Origin: Streptomyces sp. NBC_01260
GTDB lineage: Bacteria > Actinomycetota > Actinomycetes > Streptomycetales > Streptomycetaceae
DNA: 64,000 nucleotides
NCBI RefSeq assembly: GCF_036226405.1
Contig: NZ_CP108464.1
Coordinates: 3,968,001-4,032,000, forward strand
Reading direction: 5' to 3'
A program made the position numbers and the translations under genes. This document shows positions 41,471 to 51,143 of this stretch, piece after piece. The notes beneath the pieces are model-generated. The model had not been told where the DNA came from and searched no databases. It saw only the letters and a program-made list of their open reading frames with translations. Each line of letters opens with the position of its first letter. The first letter of the stretch is position 1.

Positions 41471-41916
41471 ACCGCCGCACCGCCCTCGCCGGCGTCCTGG
41501 CCCTCTCCACGGGGCTGACGCTGGCGGGGTGCTCCTCCTCGGACAGCAAGCCGGAGCTGAAGGTCAGCGGCGCGTTCATGCCGCAGCCCGTCAACGACAT
41601 GGCGGCCGGCTTCCTCGTCGTGCAGAACAGCGGCGGCAGCTCCGACCGGCTCACCTCCGTCACCAGCCCGCTCTCGGACGACGTCACGATCCACGAGACG
41701 AAGAACCAGACGATGCGCATGGTGACGTCCTTCACGGTACCCGCGGGCGGTGAGCTGGACCTGGAACGCGGTGGAAACCACATCATGTTCATGAAGCTCA
41801 AGCAGCGGCCCAAGCAGGGCGACAAGGTGTCCGTGGAGCTGCACTTCGAGAAGACCGACCCGATCAAGGTCGACCTTCCCGTGAAGGAGACCACCCACAA
41901 CCCGAAGAAGCAGTGA
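41467..41916 (+). CDS. ecuC: PCuAC-type periplasmic copper chaperone (ECuC-like)
   Basis: A 149-residue lipoprotein (lipobox LTLAGCSSS) with the PCuAC copper motif: His and Met in IHETKNQTMRMV, and His and Met in RGGNHIMFM (HX10MX21HXM-like). It is thought to pass Cu(I) to Sco. The GTG start overlaps the sco stop, so both are made together. Confidence 0.92.
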   Translation: MNRRTALAGVLALSTGLTLAGCSSSDSKPELKVSGAFMPQPVNDMAAGFLVVQNSGGSSDRLTSVTSPLSDDVTIHETKNQTMRMVTSFTVPAGGELDLERGGNHIMFMKLKQRPKQGDKVSVELHFEKTDPIKVDLPVKETTHNPKKQ

Positions 41917-41930
41917 GGGACTGACAGACC

Positions 41931-43925
41931 ATGACAGCCACCGCCCCGCACTTCGGGCCGCCCCCGTCCGTATCCGCCACACGCCGGCCGCTCGCCAAGG
42001 CCGGACTCCTCGCCGCTCTGGTCGGCGTGGTGTTCGGTCTGCTGCTGGCGGTCGCGGGTCCCGCGTCGGCTCACGCCGCGCTCACCGGGAGCGATCCGCA
42101 GGACGGGGCGGTGGTCGACACCGCACCCAAACAGGTCACGCTGACCTTCTCCGAGCAGGTCGCCGTGGGCGAGGGCTCCATCCGGATCCTGGACCCGAAC
42201 GGCAAGCGCGCCGACACCGAGGCCGCCCCGCTCGATCTGCACAGCGGCTCCACCGTGAAATACGGCGTCGCCCTGCACACCGGCCTGCCCGACGGCACGT
42301 ACACCGTCGCCTGGCAGGCCGTCTCCGCCGACAGCCATCCGGTCTCCGGCGCCTTCACCTTCTCCATCGGCGCCCCCTCCGAGACCACCGTCGCCCTCCC
42401 GGAGAACGAGGCCGGGGGCGGTCTCGTCGGCACGCTCTACGACATCGCGCGCTACGCCGCGTACGCCGGCTTCATCGTGCTCGCCGGCGGCGCCGCCTTC
42501 GTGCTGGCCTGCTGGCAGCGCGGGGCGGGCGCGCGCCCGCTGCAACGCCTCGTGGTGCGCGGCTGGATGACCCTCACCGCGGCCACCCTCGCCATGCTGC
42601 TGCTGCGCAACCCGTACACCGGTTCCGGGAAGCTCGCGGACGCCTTCGACCTCGACGGGCTGAAGGCGGTCCTCGACACCAAGCCCGGCGCCGCACTCGT
42701 CTCGCGGCTGCTGCTGCTCGGTGCCAGTGCGCTGTTCATCGCCGTGCTGTTCGGGGCCTACGCGAAGCGCGAGGACGAGCGCGAGAAGAAGGACCTCACC
42801 TTCGGCCTCGCCATCGGCGGCGCGGTCATCGCCGCCGGGATCGCCGGGACCTGGGCCCTCGCCGAGCACGCGTCGACCGGTATCCAGCCGGGGATCGCCA
42901 TGCCGGTCGATGTCCTCCATCTGCTGGCCGTAGCGACCTGGCTGGGCGGGCTCGCGGCCCTGCTGGTCGCGCTGTACCGCACCCCCGACGTCACCGCCGA
43001 CGCCGTACGGCGCTTCTCCCGGATCGCGTTCGGCAGTGTCCTCGTGGTCGCCGCCACCGGGATCTACCAGTCCTGGCGCCAGCTCGGCTCATGGTCCGCG
43101 CTGACCGGCACCGGGTACGGGCAGCTGCTGCTCGTGAAGGTGGGGCTCGTCGCGGTCCTCGTCGGCGTCGCATCGGTCTCACGCCGGTGGACGGCGCGGC
43201 TGGCGGCCGGCGGGGTCGCGGTCGCGGCCCCGAAGGCTGAGACCGAGGCAGCGGCCGAAGCAGGCACACCCGCAGCCGAAGCCGCGCCCGACCCGGAGCC
43301 GGACCTGATGTCACAGGACCCGGCGTCGCAAGATGCCACCTCGCAGGACCCGGCGCGGGCCGTCCAGCTCGCCCGCCAGAAGGCCGCCGTGGCAACCGCC
43401 GAGAGGAAGCGGGTGCGTGATGCCGACCCCGACCGCTCCGGCCTCCGCCGCTCGGTGCTGGCCGAAGTCGGCGTCGCGGTGGCTCTGCTGGCGGTGACCA
43501 CCATCCTGACCTCGACCGAGCCCGGCCGTACCGAGGAGGAGGCGGCCCGTGCGTCGAGCGCGGCCGCCGCCCCCGCGGCAAGCGGTCCCGTCAACCTCAC
43601 GCTGCCTTTCGACACCGGCGGCGAGAACGGCAAGGGCACGGTCCGGGTGGACATCGACCCGGGCCGTACCGGGACCAATGTGCTCCACCTCTGGATCGAG
43701 GACGTCAACGGGAAGGCCATGGACGTCCCCGAGGTGAAGGTCGCCCTCACCCTGAAGTCCAAGGACATCGGCCCCCTTCCGGTGGTCCCGGTCCGGCTGG
43801 CCGAGGGGCACTGGACATCCACCGGCGTCCAGATCCCGATAGCGGGCAACTGGAACGTCTCGGCGACCGTACGGACGTCGGACATCGACCAGACGACGGT
43901 CGACAAGAACGTGAAGATCGGCTGA
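41931..43925 (+). CDS. CopC-CopD fusion copper protein
   Basis: A 664-residue protein. After a signal/anchor segment the CopC domain starts with the copper-binding N-terminal His (ASAHAALTGSDPQDGAVVD, about residue 45-145). CopD follows, with about eight membrane helices (165-440; LLAVATWLGGLAALLVAL carries the typical CopD motif). After an Ala/Pro/Gln-rich linker and one more helix, a C-terminal YtkA-like beta domain of about 115 residues (GENGKGTVRVDIDPGRTGTNVLHLWIEDVNG) closes the protein. It is probably a copper importer/handler. It lies between ecuC and dtpA. Confidence 0.9.
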   Translation: MTATAPHFGPPPSVSATRRPLAKAGLLAALVGVVFGLLLAVAGPASAHAALTGSDPQDGAVVDTAPKQVTLTFSEQVAVGEGSIRILDPNGKRADTEAAPLDLHSGSTVKYGVALHTGLPDGTYTVAWQAVSADSHPVSGAFTFSIGAPSETTVALPENEAGGGLVGTLYDIARYAAYAGFIVLAGGAAFVLACWQRGAGARPLQRLVVRGWMTLTAATLAMLLLRNPYTGSGKLADAFDLDGLKAVLDTKPGAALVSRLLLLGASALFIAVLFGAYAKREDEREKKDLTFGLAIGGAVIAAGIAGTWALAEHASTGIQPGIAMPVDVLHLLAVATWLGGLAALLVALYRTPDVTADAVRRFSRIAFGSVLVVAATGIYQSWRQLGSWSALTGTGYGQLLLVKVGLVAVLVGVASVSRRWTARLAAGGVAVAAPKAETEAAAEAGTPAAEAAPDPEPDLMSQDPASQDATSQDPARAVQLARQKAAVATAERKRVRDADPDRSGLRRSVLAEVGVAVALLAVTTILTSTEPGRTEEEAARASSAAAAPAASGPVNLTLPFDTGGENGKGTVRVDIDPGRTGTNVLHLWIEDVNGKAMDVPEVKVALTLKSKDIGPLPVVPVRLAEGHWTSTGVQIPIAGNWNVSATVRTSDIDQTTVDKNVKIG

Positions 43926-43933
43926 GCAGGATC

Positions 43934-45298
43934 GTGAGCGTAAACAGTTCAAACAGCGCGGACAACGCAACCAGCGCCAACAACGGCATCGGTTCACACC
44001 CCGGGAACAAGCGGCCCGGCGAAGATGCCGTGCCCGGGACCACCGGCGCCCTCTCCCGGCGGCGGCTGCTCGGCTCGGCGGGTGTGGCAGGGGCCGCCGG
44101 GCTGGTGCTCGGGGCGGCCGGCGGTGCGACCGGCTACGCCGCGACGCGGGACAAGGCGCCGACCGCGCTGACCTCCGTCGGCTCCTCAGAGGTGATGTTT
44201 CACGGGAAACATCAGCCGGGGATCACCACCCCGCTTCAGGCGAGCGGCCATCTCATCGCCTTCGACCTGGTCCCCGGCGCCGGCCGGAAGGAGGCGGCCG
44301 CCCTGATGCGCCGCTGGTCAGCCGCCGCGCAGCGGCTGATGGCGGGCGAGCCCACCGCCGGTGGCGCGGCGGACGGTACGGGGCACGACACCGGCATCGC
44401 GCTGGATGCCGGGCCGTCCTCACTGACCGTCACCTTCGGCTTCGGCGCCACCTTCTTCGAACGCACGGGCCTGGTCGGCCGCCGGCCACCGGGACTCGAC
44501 CCGCTGCCGCCGTTCTCCGCCGACCACCTCGACACCGCCCGCTCCAACGGCGACCTCTGGGTGCAGATCGGCGCCGACGACGCTCTCGTCGCGTTCCACG
44601 CGCTGCGAGCCGTACAGAAGGAGGCCGCTTCGACGGCCACCGTGCGCTGGCAGATGAACGGGTTCAACCGCACACCCGGCGCCACCGCCAAGCCGATGAC
44701 CGCCCGCAACCTGATGGGCCAGATCGACGGCACCGGTAATCCGAAACCGGCCGACACCGACTTCGACCGGCGCGTCTTCGTCCCGTCCGGCGCCGATGAA
44801 GCGACGTACGAATGGCTGGCCGGCGGCTCGTACGCGGTCGTCCGGCGGATCAGGATGCTGCTCGACGACTGGGAAAAGCTCCCGGTGGAGCGCCAGGAAC
44901 GGGTCATCGGCAGACGCAAGGCGGACGGCGCCCCCCTGAGCGGCGGCACCGAGACCACCGACATGGATCTCGACAAGGCGGGCCCCGACGGCAAGCTGCT
45001 GATCCCCGACAACGCCCACGCCCGGATCTCCTCCCCCGAGCGCAACAGCGGAGCGGCCATGCTCCGCCGCCCGTTCTCGTACCACGACGGCATCGCCACG
45101 GACGGCACCCCGGACGCCGGACTGCTGTTCATCTGCTGGCAGGCGGATCCGCTGCGGGGCTTCGTACCGGTGCAGCGCAAACTCGACCGGGGAGACGCCC
45201 TGTCGCCCTTCCTCCGCCACGAGGCGAGCGGCCTCTTCGCGGTGCCGGGTGGTGCGGCGGCCGGGGAGTACGTGGGACAGCGGTTGCTGGAGTCCTGA
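43934..45298 (+). CDS. dtpA: Dye-decolourising peroxidase (DyP), Tat-exported
   Basis: A 454-residue heme peroxidase. The twin-arginine signal ALSRRRLLGSAGVAGAAG is preceded by a 40-residue Asn/Ser-rich leader. DyP landmarks are FHGKHQPGITTP, GQIDGTGNPKP (the GXXDG motif with catalytic Asp), and the distal part GLLFICWQADPLRGFVPVQRKL. In S. lividans DtpA belongs to the Sco/ECuC copper pathway that matures GlxA, and the same order is seen here. The codons of FHGKH hold a parS-like site. Confidence 0.93.
   Translation: MSVNSSNSADNATSANNGIGSHPGNKRPGEDAVPGTTGALSRRRLLGSAGVAGAAGLVLGAAGGATGYAATRDKAPTALTSVGSSEVMFHGKHQPGITTPLQASGHLIAFDLVPGAGRKEAAALMRRWSAAAQRLMAGEPTAGGAADGTGHDTGIALDAGPSSLTVTFGFGATFFERTGLVGRRPPGLDPLPPFSADHLDTARSNGDLWVQIGADDALVAFHALRAVQKEAASTATVRWQMNGFNRTPGATAKPMTARNLMGQIDGTGNPKPADTDFDRRVFVPSGADEATYEWLAGGSYAVVRRIRMLLDDWEKLPVERQERVIGRRKADGAPLSGGTETTDMDLDKAGPDGKLLIPDNAHARISSPERNSGAAMLRRPFSYHDGIATDGTPDAGLLFICWQADPLRGFVPVQRKLDRGDALSPFLRHEASGLFAVPGGAAAGEYVGQRLLES
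44197..44210. promoter_or_regulatory. parS-like ParB binding site inside dtpA
   Basis: GTTTCACGGGAAAC, one mismatch from the ParB consensus GTTTCACGTGAAAC, with flanking T and A extending the arms. It encodes part of FHGKH with TTT, AAA and CAT codons, all rare in this gene. Confidence 0.6.
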
Positions 45299-45325
45299 GC
45301 CACCACGGCGCATTAGGGTGACGGT

Positions 45326-46261
45326 ATGTCCGCCACGCGCTACGCCTATCTCGGTCCCGAAGGCACCTTCACCGAGGTCGCCCTCCGTACGCTCCCGGAA
45401 GCCGCCACCCGTGAGCTCGTCCCGATGGTCTCCGTGCCGGCGGCCCTGGACGCGGTGCGCAACGGCACGGCCGCCGCGGCACTCGTCCCGATCGAGAACT
45501 CCGTCGAGGGCGGCATCACCACCACCCTCGACCAGCTGACCAGCGGTGAACCGCTGATGATCTACCGCGAGGTGCTGCTGTCCATCACCTTCGCGCTGCT
45601 CGTACGCCCCGGTACCAAGCTGTCCGACGTCAAGACGGTCACCGCGCACCCGGCCGCACAGCCGCAGGTACGCAACTGGATGGCCGCCCACCTCCCGCAG
45701 GCCGTATGGGAGTCGGCGGCGTCCAACGCGGACGGTGCACGGCTCGTGCAGGAGGGGCGGTACGACGCCGCCTTCGCCGGTGAGTTCGCCGCGGCGACGT
45801 ACGGGCTCGAACCGCTGGTGACCGAGATCCACGACGCGGAGAACGCCCAGACCCGTTTCGTGCTGGTGGGCCGCCCGGCCCGGCCGGCGGCGCCGACCGG
45901 TGCGGACAAGACGTCGGTGGTCATCTGGCTGGGCGACGACCATCCCGGTGCGCTGCTCGAACTGCTCCAGGAGTTCGCGGTGCGCGGGGTGAACCTGATG
46001 CTGATCCAGTCCCGGCCGACGGGCGCGGGCATCGGGAACTACTGCTTCGCGGTGGACGCCGAGGGCCATATCTCCGACCGCCGGGTGGGCGAGGCGCTGA
46101 TGGGGCTGAAGCGGATCTGCCCGAACGTCCGCTTCCTCGGCTCTTATCCGCGGGCGGGCGTGACGCCGGCGGACGTACGCCGGCTGCGTCCGGGTACGTC
46201 GGACGCGGAGTTCACGGTGGCCTCGGACTGGCTGGCCCGGAACCAGGACGGGCGGGCCTGA
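45326..46261 (+). CDS. pheA: Prephenate dehydratase
   Basis: A 311-residue stand-alone enzyme (no chorismate mutase) that converts prephenate to phenylpyruvate in phenylalanine synthesis. The catalytic domain has YAYLGPEGTFTEVALR, VPIENSVEGGITTTLDQL and the TRF motif in ENAQTRFVLVG. The ACT regulatory domain (about 205-285) has DDHPGALLELLQEFAVRGVNLMLIQSRPTG for phenylalanine feedback. ATG 45326 is preceded by a weak AGGGTGA. Confidence 0.93.
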   Translation: MSATRYAYLGPEGTFTEVALRTLPEAATRELVPMVSVPAALDAVRNGTAAAALVPIENSVEGGITTTLDQLTSGEPLMIYREVLLSITFALLVRPGTKLSDVKTVTAHPAAQPQVRNWMAAHLPQAVWESAASNADGARLVQEGRYDAAFAGEFAAATYGLEPLVTEIHDAENAQTRFVLVGRPARPAAPTGADKTSVVIWLGDDHPGALLELLQEFAVRGVNLMLIQSRPTGAGIGNYCFAVDAEGHISDRRVGEALMGLKRICPNVRFLGSYPRAGVTPADVRRLRPGTSDAEFTVASDWLARNQDGRA

Positions 46262-46411
46262 CGGTCCGCGGCCTGTCGGGCCCCAACATCCACTCGCCTC
46301 ACACCCGTACGCCCACGCGTCTCGCCCCGTACGGCCGCGTGCCCTCGCGCTCCTGCCCTTCCGCGCGTCCGCTCTTCCGGTGCGATCAGCGGATCATCGG
46401 CATCGGAAAAG

Positions 46412-46708
46412 TTATCCACAGGGACGCGTCTCGACCTGGGGACAAGTCGACACCGCAATGCGACATCGTCGACAAATCTCCCAGTCCACCCAGATCCGTC
46501 CACAGATCAGCAGGACGCCCGGTGTCACCTCAATTCCATTGATCAACTCTTTAGGGCGAGGAATTCCCACCCGGACGAGCGTGCTGGGTGGGCTTGAAGC
46601 GGGATTCCATGAGGCTTCACGCGACTTTCGGAATGATCTCCTCCGCGTCCACAGATCTTCCTCACAGCCTGTGGATAACTTTCGAGAACCACCCCTCCCT
46701 GTGGACAA
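46412..46708. promoter_or_regulatory. DnaA boxes between pheA and serS
   Basis: Three strong boxes: TTATCCACA at 46412-46420 (plus), 46670-46678 (minus), and TTGTCCACA at 46700-46708 (minus). Degenerate ones lie at 46496 and 46645. They lie in the 663-base gap 46262-46924, where I see no gene. The gap is AT-richer than its surroundings. Confidence 0.7.
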
Positions 46709-46924
46709 GTGGCGGTCAACTCCCCTTCCAGGCAAGGCTGATACGTCAAGACCCATGAACCCTTCTGCCCCATTTAGGGGAATAGGGCCTCTTTATTGAC
46801 GATGGCATCCAAGCACTCGCCCAGGATTCCTCTCCAGCATTACCAATACCGGCAATTCGGGCAAAGTGACACGCTCGTCAATATCGGTTCGAGCTACGGA
46901 AGCCGACACCGGTAGCCTGGAGGG

Positions 46925-48214
46925 GTGATTGACCTTCGCCTGCTTCGTGAGGACCCCGACCGTGTTCGCGCCTCCCAGCGCGCCCGTGGAGAGGACGTCG
47001 AACTCGTCGACGCCCTTCTCTCCGCCGACGAGCGGCGCAGGTCGTCCGGGGTTCGGTTCGACGAACTCCGTTCCGAGCAGAAATCGCTCGGCAAGCTCAT
47101 CCCCAAGGCCTCCCCTCAGGAGCGCGCCGAGCTCCTGAAGAAGGCCGAGCAGCTCAAGGTCGACGTCAAGGCGGCCGACGCGGCGCAGGACGAGGCCGAC
47201 GAGGAGGCCAGGAACCTCCTGCTGCGACTCGGCAACATCGTCCACGCGGACGTGCCGGTCGGCGGCGAGGAGGACTTCGTCGTCCTGGAGACGCACGGCA
47301 CCATCCGCGACTTCGGTGCCGAGGGCTTCGAGCCCAAGGACCACCTGGAGCTCGGCGAGGCGCTCGGCGCGATCGACATGGAGCGCGGCGCCAAGGTGTC
47401 CGGCTCGCGCTTCTACTACCTGACGGGCGTCGGCGCACTGCTGGAGCTCGCCCTCGTCAACGCGGCGATCGCCCAGGCCACCGAGGCCGGCTTCATCCCG
47501 ATGCTCACCCCGGCGCTGGTCCGTCCGCGCGCCATGGAGGGCACCGGCTTCCTCGGCCAGGCCGCGGAGAACGTGTACCACCTGGAGAAGGACGACTACT
47601 ACCTGGTCGGCACCTCCGAGGTACCGCTCGCGGCGTACCACATGGACGAGATCATCGACGCGGACAAGCTGCCGCTGCGCTACGCGGGCTTCTCGCCGTG
47701 CTTCCGCCGCGAGGCCGGTACGTACGGCAAGGACACCCGTGGCATCTTCCGGGTGCACCAGTTCGACAAGGTCGAGATGTTCTCGTACGTCGACCCGGCG
47801 GACGCCGAGGCCGAGCACCAGCGGCTGCTGGACTGGGAGAAGCAGTGGCTCACCGCTCTCGGGCTGCCCTTCCAGGTGATCGATGTCGCCACCGGCGATC
47901 TGGGGTCCTCGGCCTCCAGGAAGTTCGACTGCGAGGCGTGGATCCCGACGCAGGGCAAGTACCGCGAGCTGACCTCCGCGTCCAACTGCGACGGTTTCCA
48001 GGCCCGCCGGCTGTCCGTGCGGATGCGTGACACCCGCGACGGCAAGAAGGTGCTCCAGCCGCTGTCCACGCTGAACGGCACGCTCTGCGCCGTACCGCGC
48101 ACCATCGTGGCGATCCTGGAGAACCACCAGCTGGCCGACGGTTCGGTGCGGGTGCCCGAGGTGCTCCGTCCGTACCTGGGCGGGCGTGAGGTTCTGGAGC
48201 CGGTCGCCAAGTGA
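46925..48214 (+). CDS. serS: Seryl-tRNA synthetase
   Basis: A 429-residue class II synthetase. The N-terminal coiled-coil arm (about 30-100) binds the long variable arm of tRNA-Ser. Motif 1 is in [13 protein letters not shown], motif 2 in [32 protein letters not shown], and motif 3 in [19 protein letters not shown]. It starts at GTG 46925 after GGAGGG. Its stop overlaps the next start (GTGA). Confidence 0.95.
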   Translation: MIDLRLLREDPDRVRASQRARGEDVELVDALLSADERRRSSGVRFDELRSEQKSLGKLIPKASPQERAELLKKAEQLKVDVKAADAAQDEADEEARNLLLRLGNIVHADVPVGGEEDFVVLETHGTIRDFGAEGFEPKDHLELGEALGAIDMERGAKVSGSRFYYLTGVGALLELALVNAAIAQATEAGFIPMLTPALVRPRAMEGTGFLGQAAENVYHLEKDDYYLVGTSEVPLAAYHMDEIIDADKLPLRYAGFSPCFRREAGTYGKDTRGIFRVHQFDKVEMFSYVDPADAEAEHQRLLDWEKQWLTALGLPFQVIDVATGDLGSSASRKFDCEAWIPTQGKYRELTSASNCDGFQARRLSVRMRDTRDGKKVLQPLSTLNGTLCAVPRTIVAILENHQLADGSVRVPEVLRPYLGGREVLEPVAK

Positions 48215-49032
48215 CCTTTCCCTACAAGCTCGTCGCGACCGACCTCGACGGCACCCTGCTGCGTGAGGACGACACGGTCTCCGGGCGCACGCGCGAGGCA
48301 CTGGCCGCGGTCACCGCGGCCGGTGCGGCGCACATCATCGTCACCGGCCGCGCGGTCCCGTGGACCCGGCACATCCTGGACGACCTGGGCTACGAGGGCC
48401 TGGCGGTCTGCGGCCAGGGCGCGCAGGTCTACCACGCGGGCGAGCGCAAGCTGCTGACCTCGCTGACCCTGGACCGGCAGCTCGCCGGTCTCGCACTGTC
48501 CAAGGTCGAGGCGGAGGTCGGCCCGCTGGCGCTGGCGGCCAGCCGTGACGGGCTGGACGGCGAGGTGCTGGTCGGTCCGGGCTACCGCGTGCAGGAGGGT
48601 CCGCTGCCGGCCGTCTTCATACAGGACGCGGCCGAGATGTGGGCGGCCCCGCTCAACAAGGTCTACATCCAGCACCCGGATCTGGACGACGACGCACTGG
48701 CGAAGGCCGCCCGAGCGGCGGTCGGCAACCTGGTCGACGTGGTCATGGCCGGCCCCGGGGTCGTGGAGATCCTGCCGCTGGGGCTCAGCAAGGCCACCGG
48801 CCTCTCGCTCGCCGCGCGCCGGCTGGGGGTGAAGGCGGCGGACACGATCGCCTTTGGTGACATGCCGAACGACATCCCGATGTTCGCCTGGTCGCGGCAC
48901 GGTGTGGCGATGGCCAACGCGCACGAGGATCTGAAGGCCGTGGCCCACGAGGTCACCACGTCGAACGAGGACGACGGGATCGCCGTGGTGCTGGAGCAGC
49001 TGCTCCAGCGGCCTTCGGGGCCGGCTGCCTGA
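48211..49032 (+). CDS. HAD-superfamily Cof-type phosphatase
   Basis: A 273-residue protein: motif [16 protein letters not shown] (DxD), motif II IVTGRAV, a C2-type cap, motif III Lys in [15 protein letters not shown], and motif [13 protein letters not shown]. It is translationally coupled to serS. The family acts on sugar phosphates and cofactor phosphates; the substrate is unknown. A paralogue lies at 60.9 kb. Confidence 0.88.
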   Translation: MTFPYKLVATDLDGTLLREDDTVSGRTREALAAVTAAGAAHIIVTGRAVPWTRHILDDLGYEGLAVCGQGAQVYHAGERKLLTSLTLDRQLAGLALSKVEAEVGPLALAASRDGLDGEVLVGPGYRVQEGPLPAVFIQDAAEMWAAPLNKVYIQHPDLDDDALAKAARAAVGNLVDVVMAGPGVVEILPLGLSKATGLSLAARRLGVKAADTIAFGDMPNDIPMFAWSRHGVAMANAHEDLKAVAHEVTTSNEDDGIAVVLEQLLQRPSGPAA

Positions 49033-49034
49033 GG

Positions 49035-49123
<89 letters not shown>

Positions 49124-49340
49124 GGGGGAGGGCGGCCGCGCGCGATGCGCGTGAACGGCCGCCCCGGCGTACTGCTCGGAGCGGCTCGGCGGAGCAGTCG
49201 CTGACTACTCCGCGGCCCGCTCGGGCACGCCTTGCTGGGAGCTCGACGGACTCGGACTTCCGGCCATCGTCGCGCTCCTCTCCCGGTCTGCGGTGCCGTT
49301 CCCGGCGGGTGCCGTACTGCCTACTGTGCGGCGCGCCCGA

Positions 49341-49390
49341 TGTCCGGTGCCACTCATTTACGGGCGGCGAGTGCCGGGTGGCACCGGACA
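49341..49390 (-). terminator. 13-bp hairpin after the coiled-coil DNA-binding gene
   Basis: Arms 49341-49353 and 49378-49390 are perfectly complementary, with a 24-base loop that can fold further. It lies 10 bases downstream of the stop of the minus-strand gene. Confidence 0.55.
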
Positions 49391-49400
49391 CCGGGGTTCG

Positions 49401-50096
49401 TCAGCGGCTCCTGTTGCGGCGGCTGAGATCCTTCAGACCGCGCGCGAGCGCGTCCATCCGCCCGTCGAGCCGGACGATGTCCTCGGACACCCCGCCCAGC
49501 CGCACGCTCATGGCACCGATCACCTGCTGCGTGACCTCCAGCCTCCGGTCGAGGCTGTCGAGCCTGAACGACATCCGGTTGAGCACCGGCCCCAGCTCCT
49601 GGAGGGCGGTACCGACTCCGGCCAGGCAGCTTTCGACCCGGGTGACGCGGTGTTCGAGCGAGGCGTATCCCGCCCGCAGGTCCTGCTCGGCGTCGAGGAG
49701 GTACGTACGGACGCAGCGCGCGATGTCGCTGTCGCGAAGAAGCATCGCGACGTTGAGGACGGTCCTGCGGGTGTAGAGCGTGAGCTGCGCGTGCGCCTGT
49801 GGATAACTTTCACCCTCCCCGCCATCCAATAGGGACATCATGTCCCTATTAAAAACGCGCAGGTCAGAGCCGCGCAGCAGCCTGAGGCCGTTCTCCTCCA
49901 TCTCCGCGCGGTGGCGCTGGATCACCTTCTTGACGACCTCTGTGGATACTTCGAAGTAACGGGCCACGTCCTCTGTGCGGACATGGATTCCGTCCGGGAG
50001 CATGACAAGGCTCTTCACCTTGTCGAGAGCGTCGACGCGCTCCATCTGTTCGACGCGCAGCGCGCGCGATTCGAGCAGGGCCACTTCCGTGGGCAT
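49401..50096 (-). CDS. Antirepressor-like DNA-binding protein with coiled-coil tail
   Basis: A 231-residue protein. The N-terminal part resembles a helix-turn-helix (VRTEDVARYFEVSTEVVKKVIQRHRAEMEENG). The middle (LTLYTRRTVLNVAMLLRDSDIARCVRTYLLDAEQDL) recalls phage antirepressor/Rha-type proteins. The C-terminal 85 residues form a coiled coil (LEHRVTRVESCLAGVGTALQELGPVLNRMSFRLDSLDRRLEVTQQVIGAM). I do not know its function. The coding DNA holds TTATCCACA (49798-49806, minus) and a variant at 49941, both DnaA-box-like. No phage genes surround it. Confidence 0.65.
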   Translation of the reverse strand: MPTEVALLESRALRVEQMERVDALDKVKSLVMLPDGIHVRTEDVARYFEVSTEVVKKVIQRHRAEMEENGLRLLRGSDLRVFNRDMMSLLDGGEGESYPQAHAQLTLYTRRTVLNVAMLLRDSDIARCVRTYLLDAEQDLRAGYASLEHRVTRVESCLAGVGTALQELGPVLNRMSFRLDSLDRRLEVTQQVIGAMSVRLGGVSEDIVRLDGRMDALARGLKDLSRRNRSR

Positions 50097-50340
50097 GAGC
50101 AGGCCTTCCGATCGTGAAAGCGACGGGGGACAGCCCTCTCCCCGGGCTTCAGGGGCGGAGGACGCTCACGGTTGCCACTTGCTCAATGGCCGACCCGGTG
50201 GGCGCCGTCCGCAGACGTGTCCCACCGGCATCGGCGTTCCCCGAATTCACGAAAGCTCGACGTCACGGATTCCAGTTGCCTCCACGCATCCGGGACAACG
50301 AACCGATATCCGTACAGTTACGCGTATTACTGTCCGACAT

Positions 50341-50375
50341 GCGACAACCCCCGTCCACCGGACGGGGGTTGTCGC
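50341..50375. terminator. 15-bp perfect hairpin ending the ABC transporter operon
   Basis: Arms 50341-50355 and 50361-50375, 5-base loop, 19 bases after the permease stop on the minus strand. Confidence 0.8.
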
Positions 50376-50393
50376 GTCGCAGGCTCTCTGCGC

Positions 50394-51113
50394 TCACTCC
50401 TCGCCGGCGAGCTTCAGGGTGCGCAGCTTCTGGCCCGCGTACCAGGTCGCCGCCACGGTGACCGCGATCAGCAGCACCGTCGCGAGCGGCAGTCCGACGT
50501 CGGAGGTGATGGCGCCGCCCCCGCCGACCTTCTCGGCCAGCGCGAGAGACCACTGCTGGACGCTGAGCGTGCGCGCACCGGGGACCAGGCTGCCGAAGAG
50601 GGCCTCCCACACCAGCGCGTAGACGAGTCCGAGGACCACCGCGTGCCGGCTGACCGTGCCCAGCAGCAGGAACAGCGCGCTGTAGGCGATCGAGGCGACC
50701 AGGGCGGCGATCGTGTAGGCCACCGCGATCTGCTGGCCGTTGCCGTTGAGGATCAGGCCGGCGACCAGGGTCGGCACCGCCGAGAACACCATCGTCACGG
50801 CGATGGCCACGATCAGCTTGGTGAAGATGATCGTCGGCCGGGTCACCGGCTTGGCCAGCAGGTAGACGATCGAGCCGTCGTCGATCTCCGGACCGATGGC
50901 TCCGGTTCCGGCGATCACGCCGATCAGCGGCACCATGGTGGCGATGGCGAAGCCGCCCAGCACATCCGAGGCGACCTGGTCATCGGCCCCGGCGAACATC
51001 CGTACCGCCACCGCGATGATCACCAGCAGTGCGGGCAGGATGAAGAGGATGGCGGCCCGGCGCCGGCCGAGCAGGGCCCGGTAGGTGAGCCGGGCGACTG
51101 TGGGGTCGTACAT
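50394..51113 (-). CDS. ABC-2 type permease
   Basis: A 239-residue membrane protein with six predicted helices (AILFILPALLVIIAVAVRMF; LGGFAIATMVPLIGVIAGTGAIG; IFTKLIVAIAVTMVFSAVPTLVAG; VAYTIAALVASIAYSALFLLLG; VVLGLVYALVWEALFG; LPLATVLLIAVTVAATWYAG). The motif GPEIDDGSIVYLLAKPVTR is typical for ABC-2 permeases of the multidrug/Nod type. It is last of four coupled genes and would partner the ATPase just upstream. The substrate is unknown. Confidence 0.85.
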   Translation of the reverse strand: MYDPTVARLTYRALLGRRRAAILFILPALLVIIAVAVRMFAGADDQVASDVLGGFAIATMVPLIGVIAGTGAIGPEIDDGSIVYLLAKPVTRPTIIFTKLIVAIAVTMVFSAVPTLVAGLILNGNGQQIAVAYTIAALVASIAYSALFLLLGTVSRHAVVLGLVYALVWEALFGSLVPGARTLSVQQWSLALAEKVGGGGAITSDVGLPLATVLLIAVTVAATWYAGQKLRTLKLAGEE

Positions 51114-51143
51114 GACGCTTCACAGCTCCTTATCGGCCACTAC

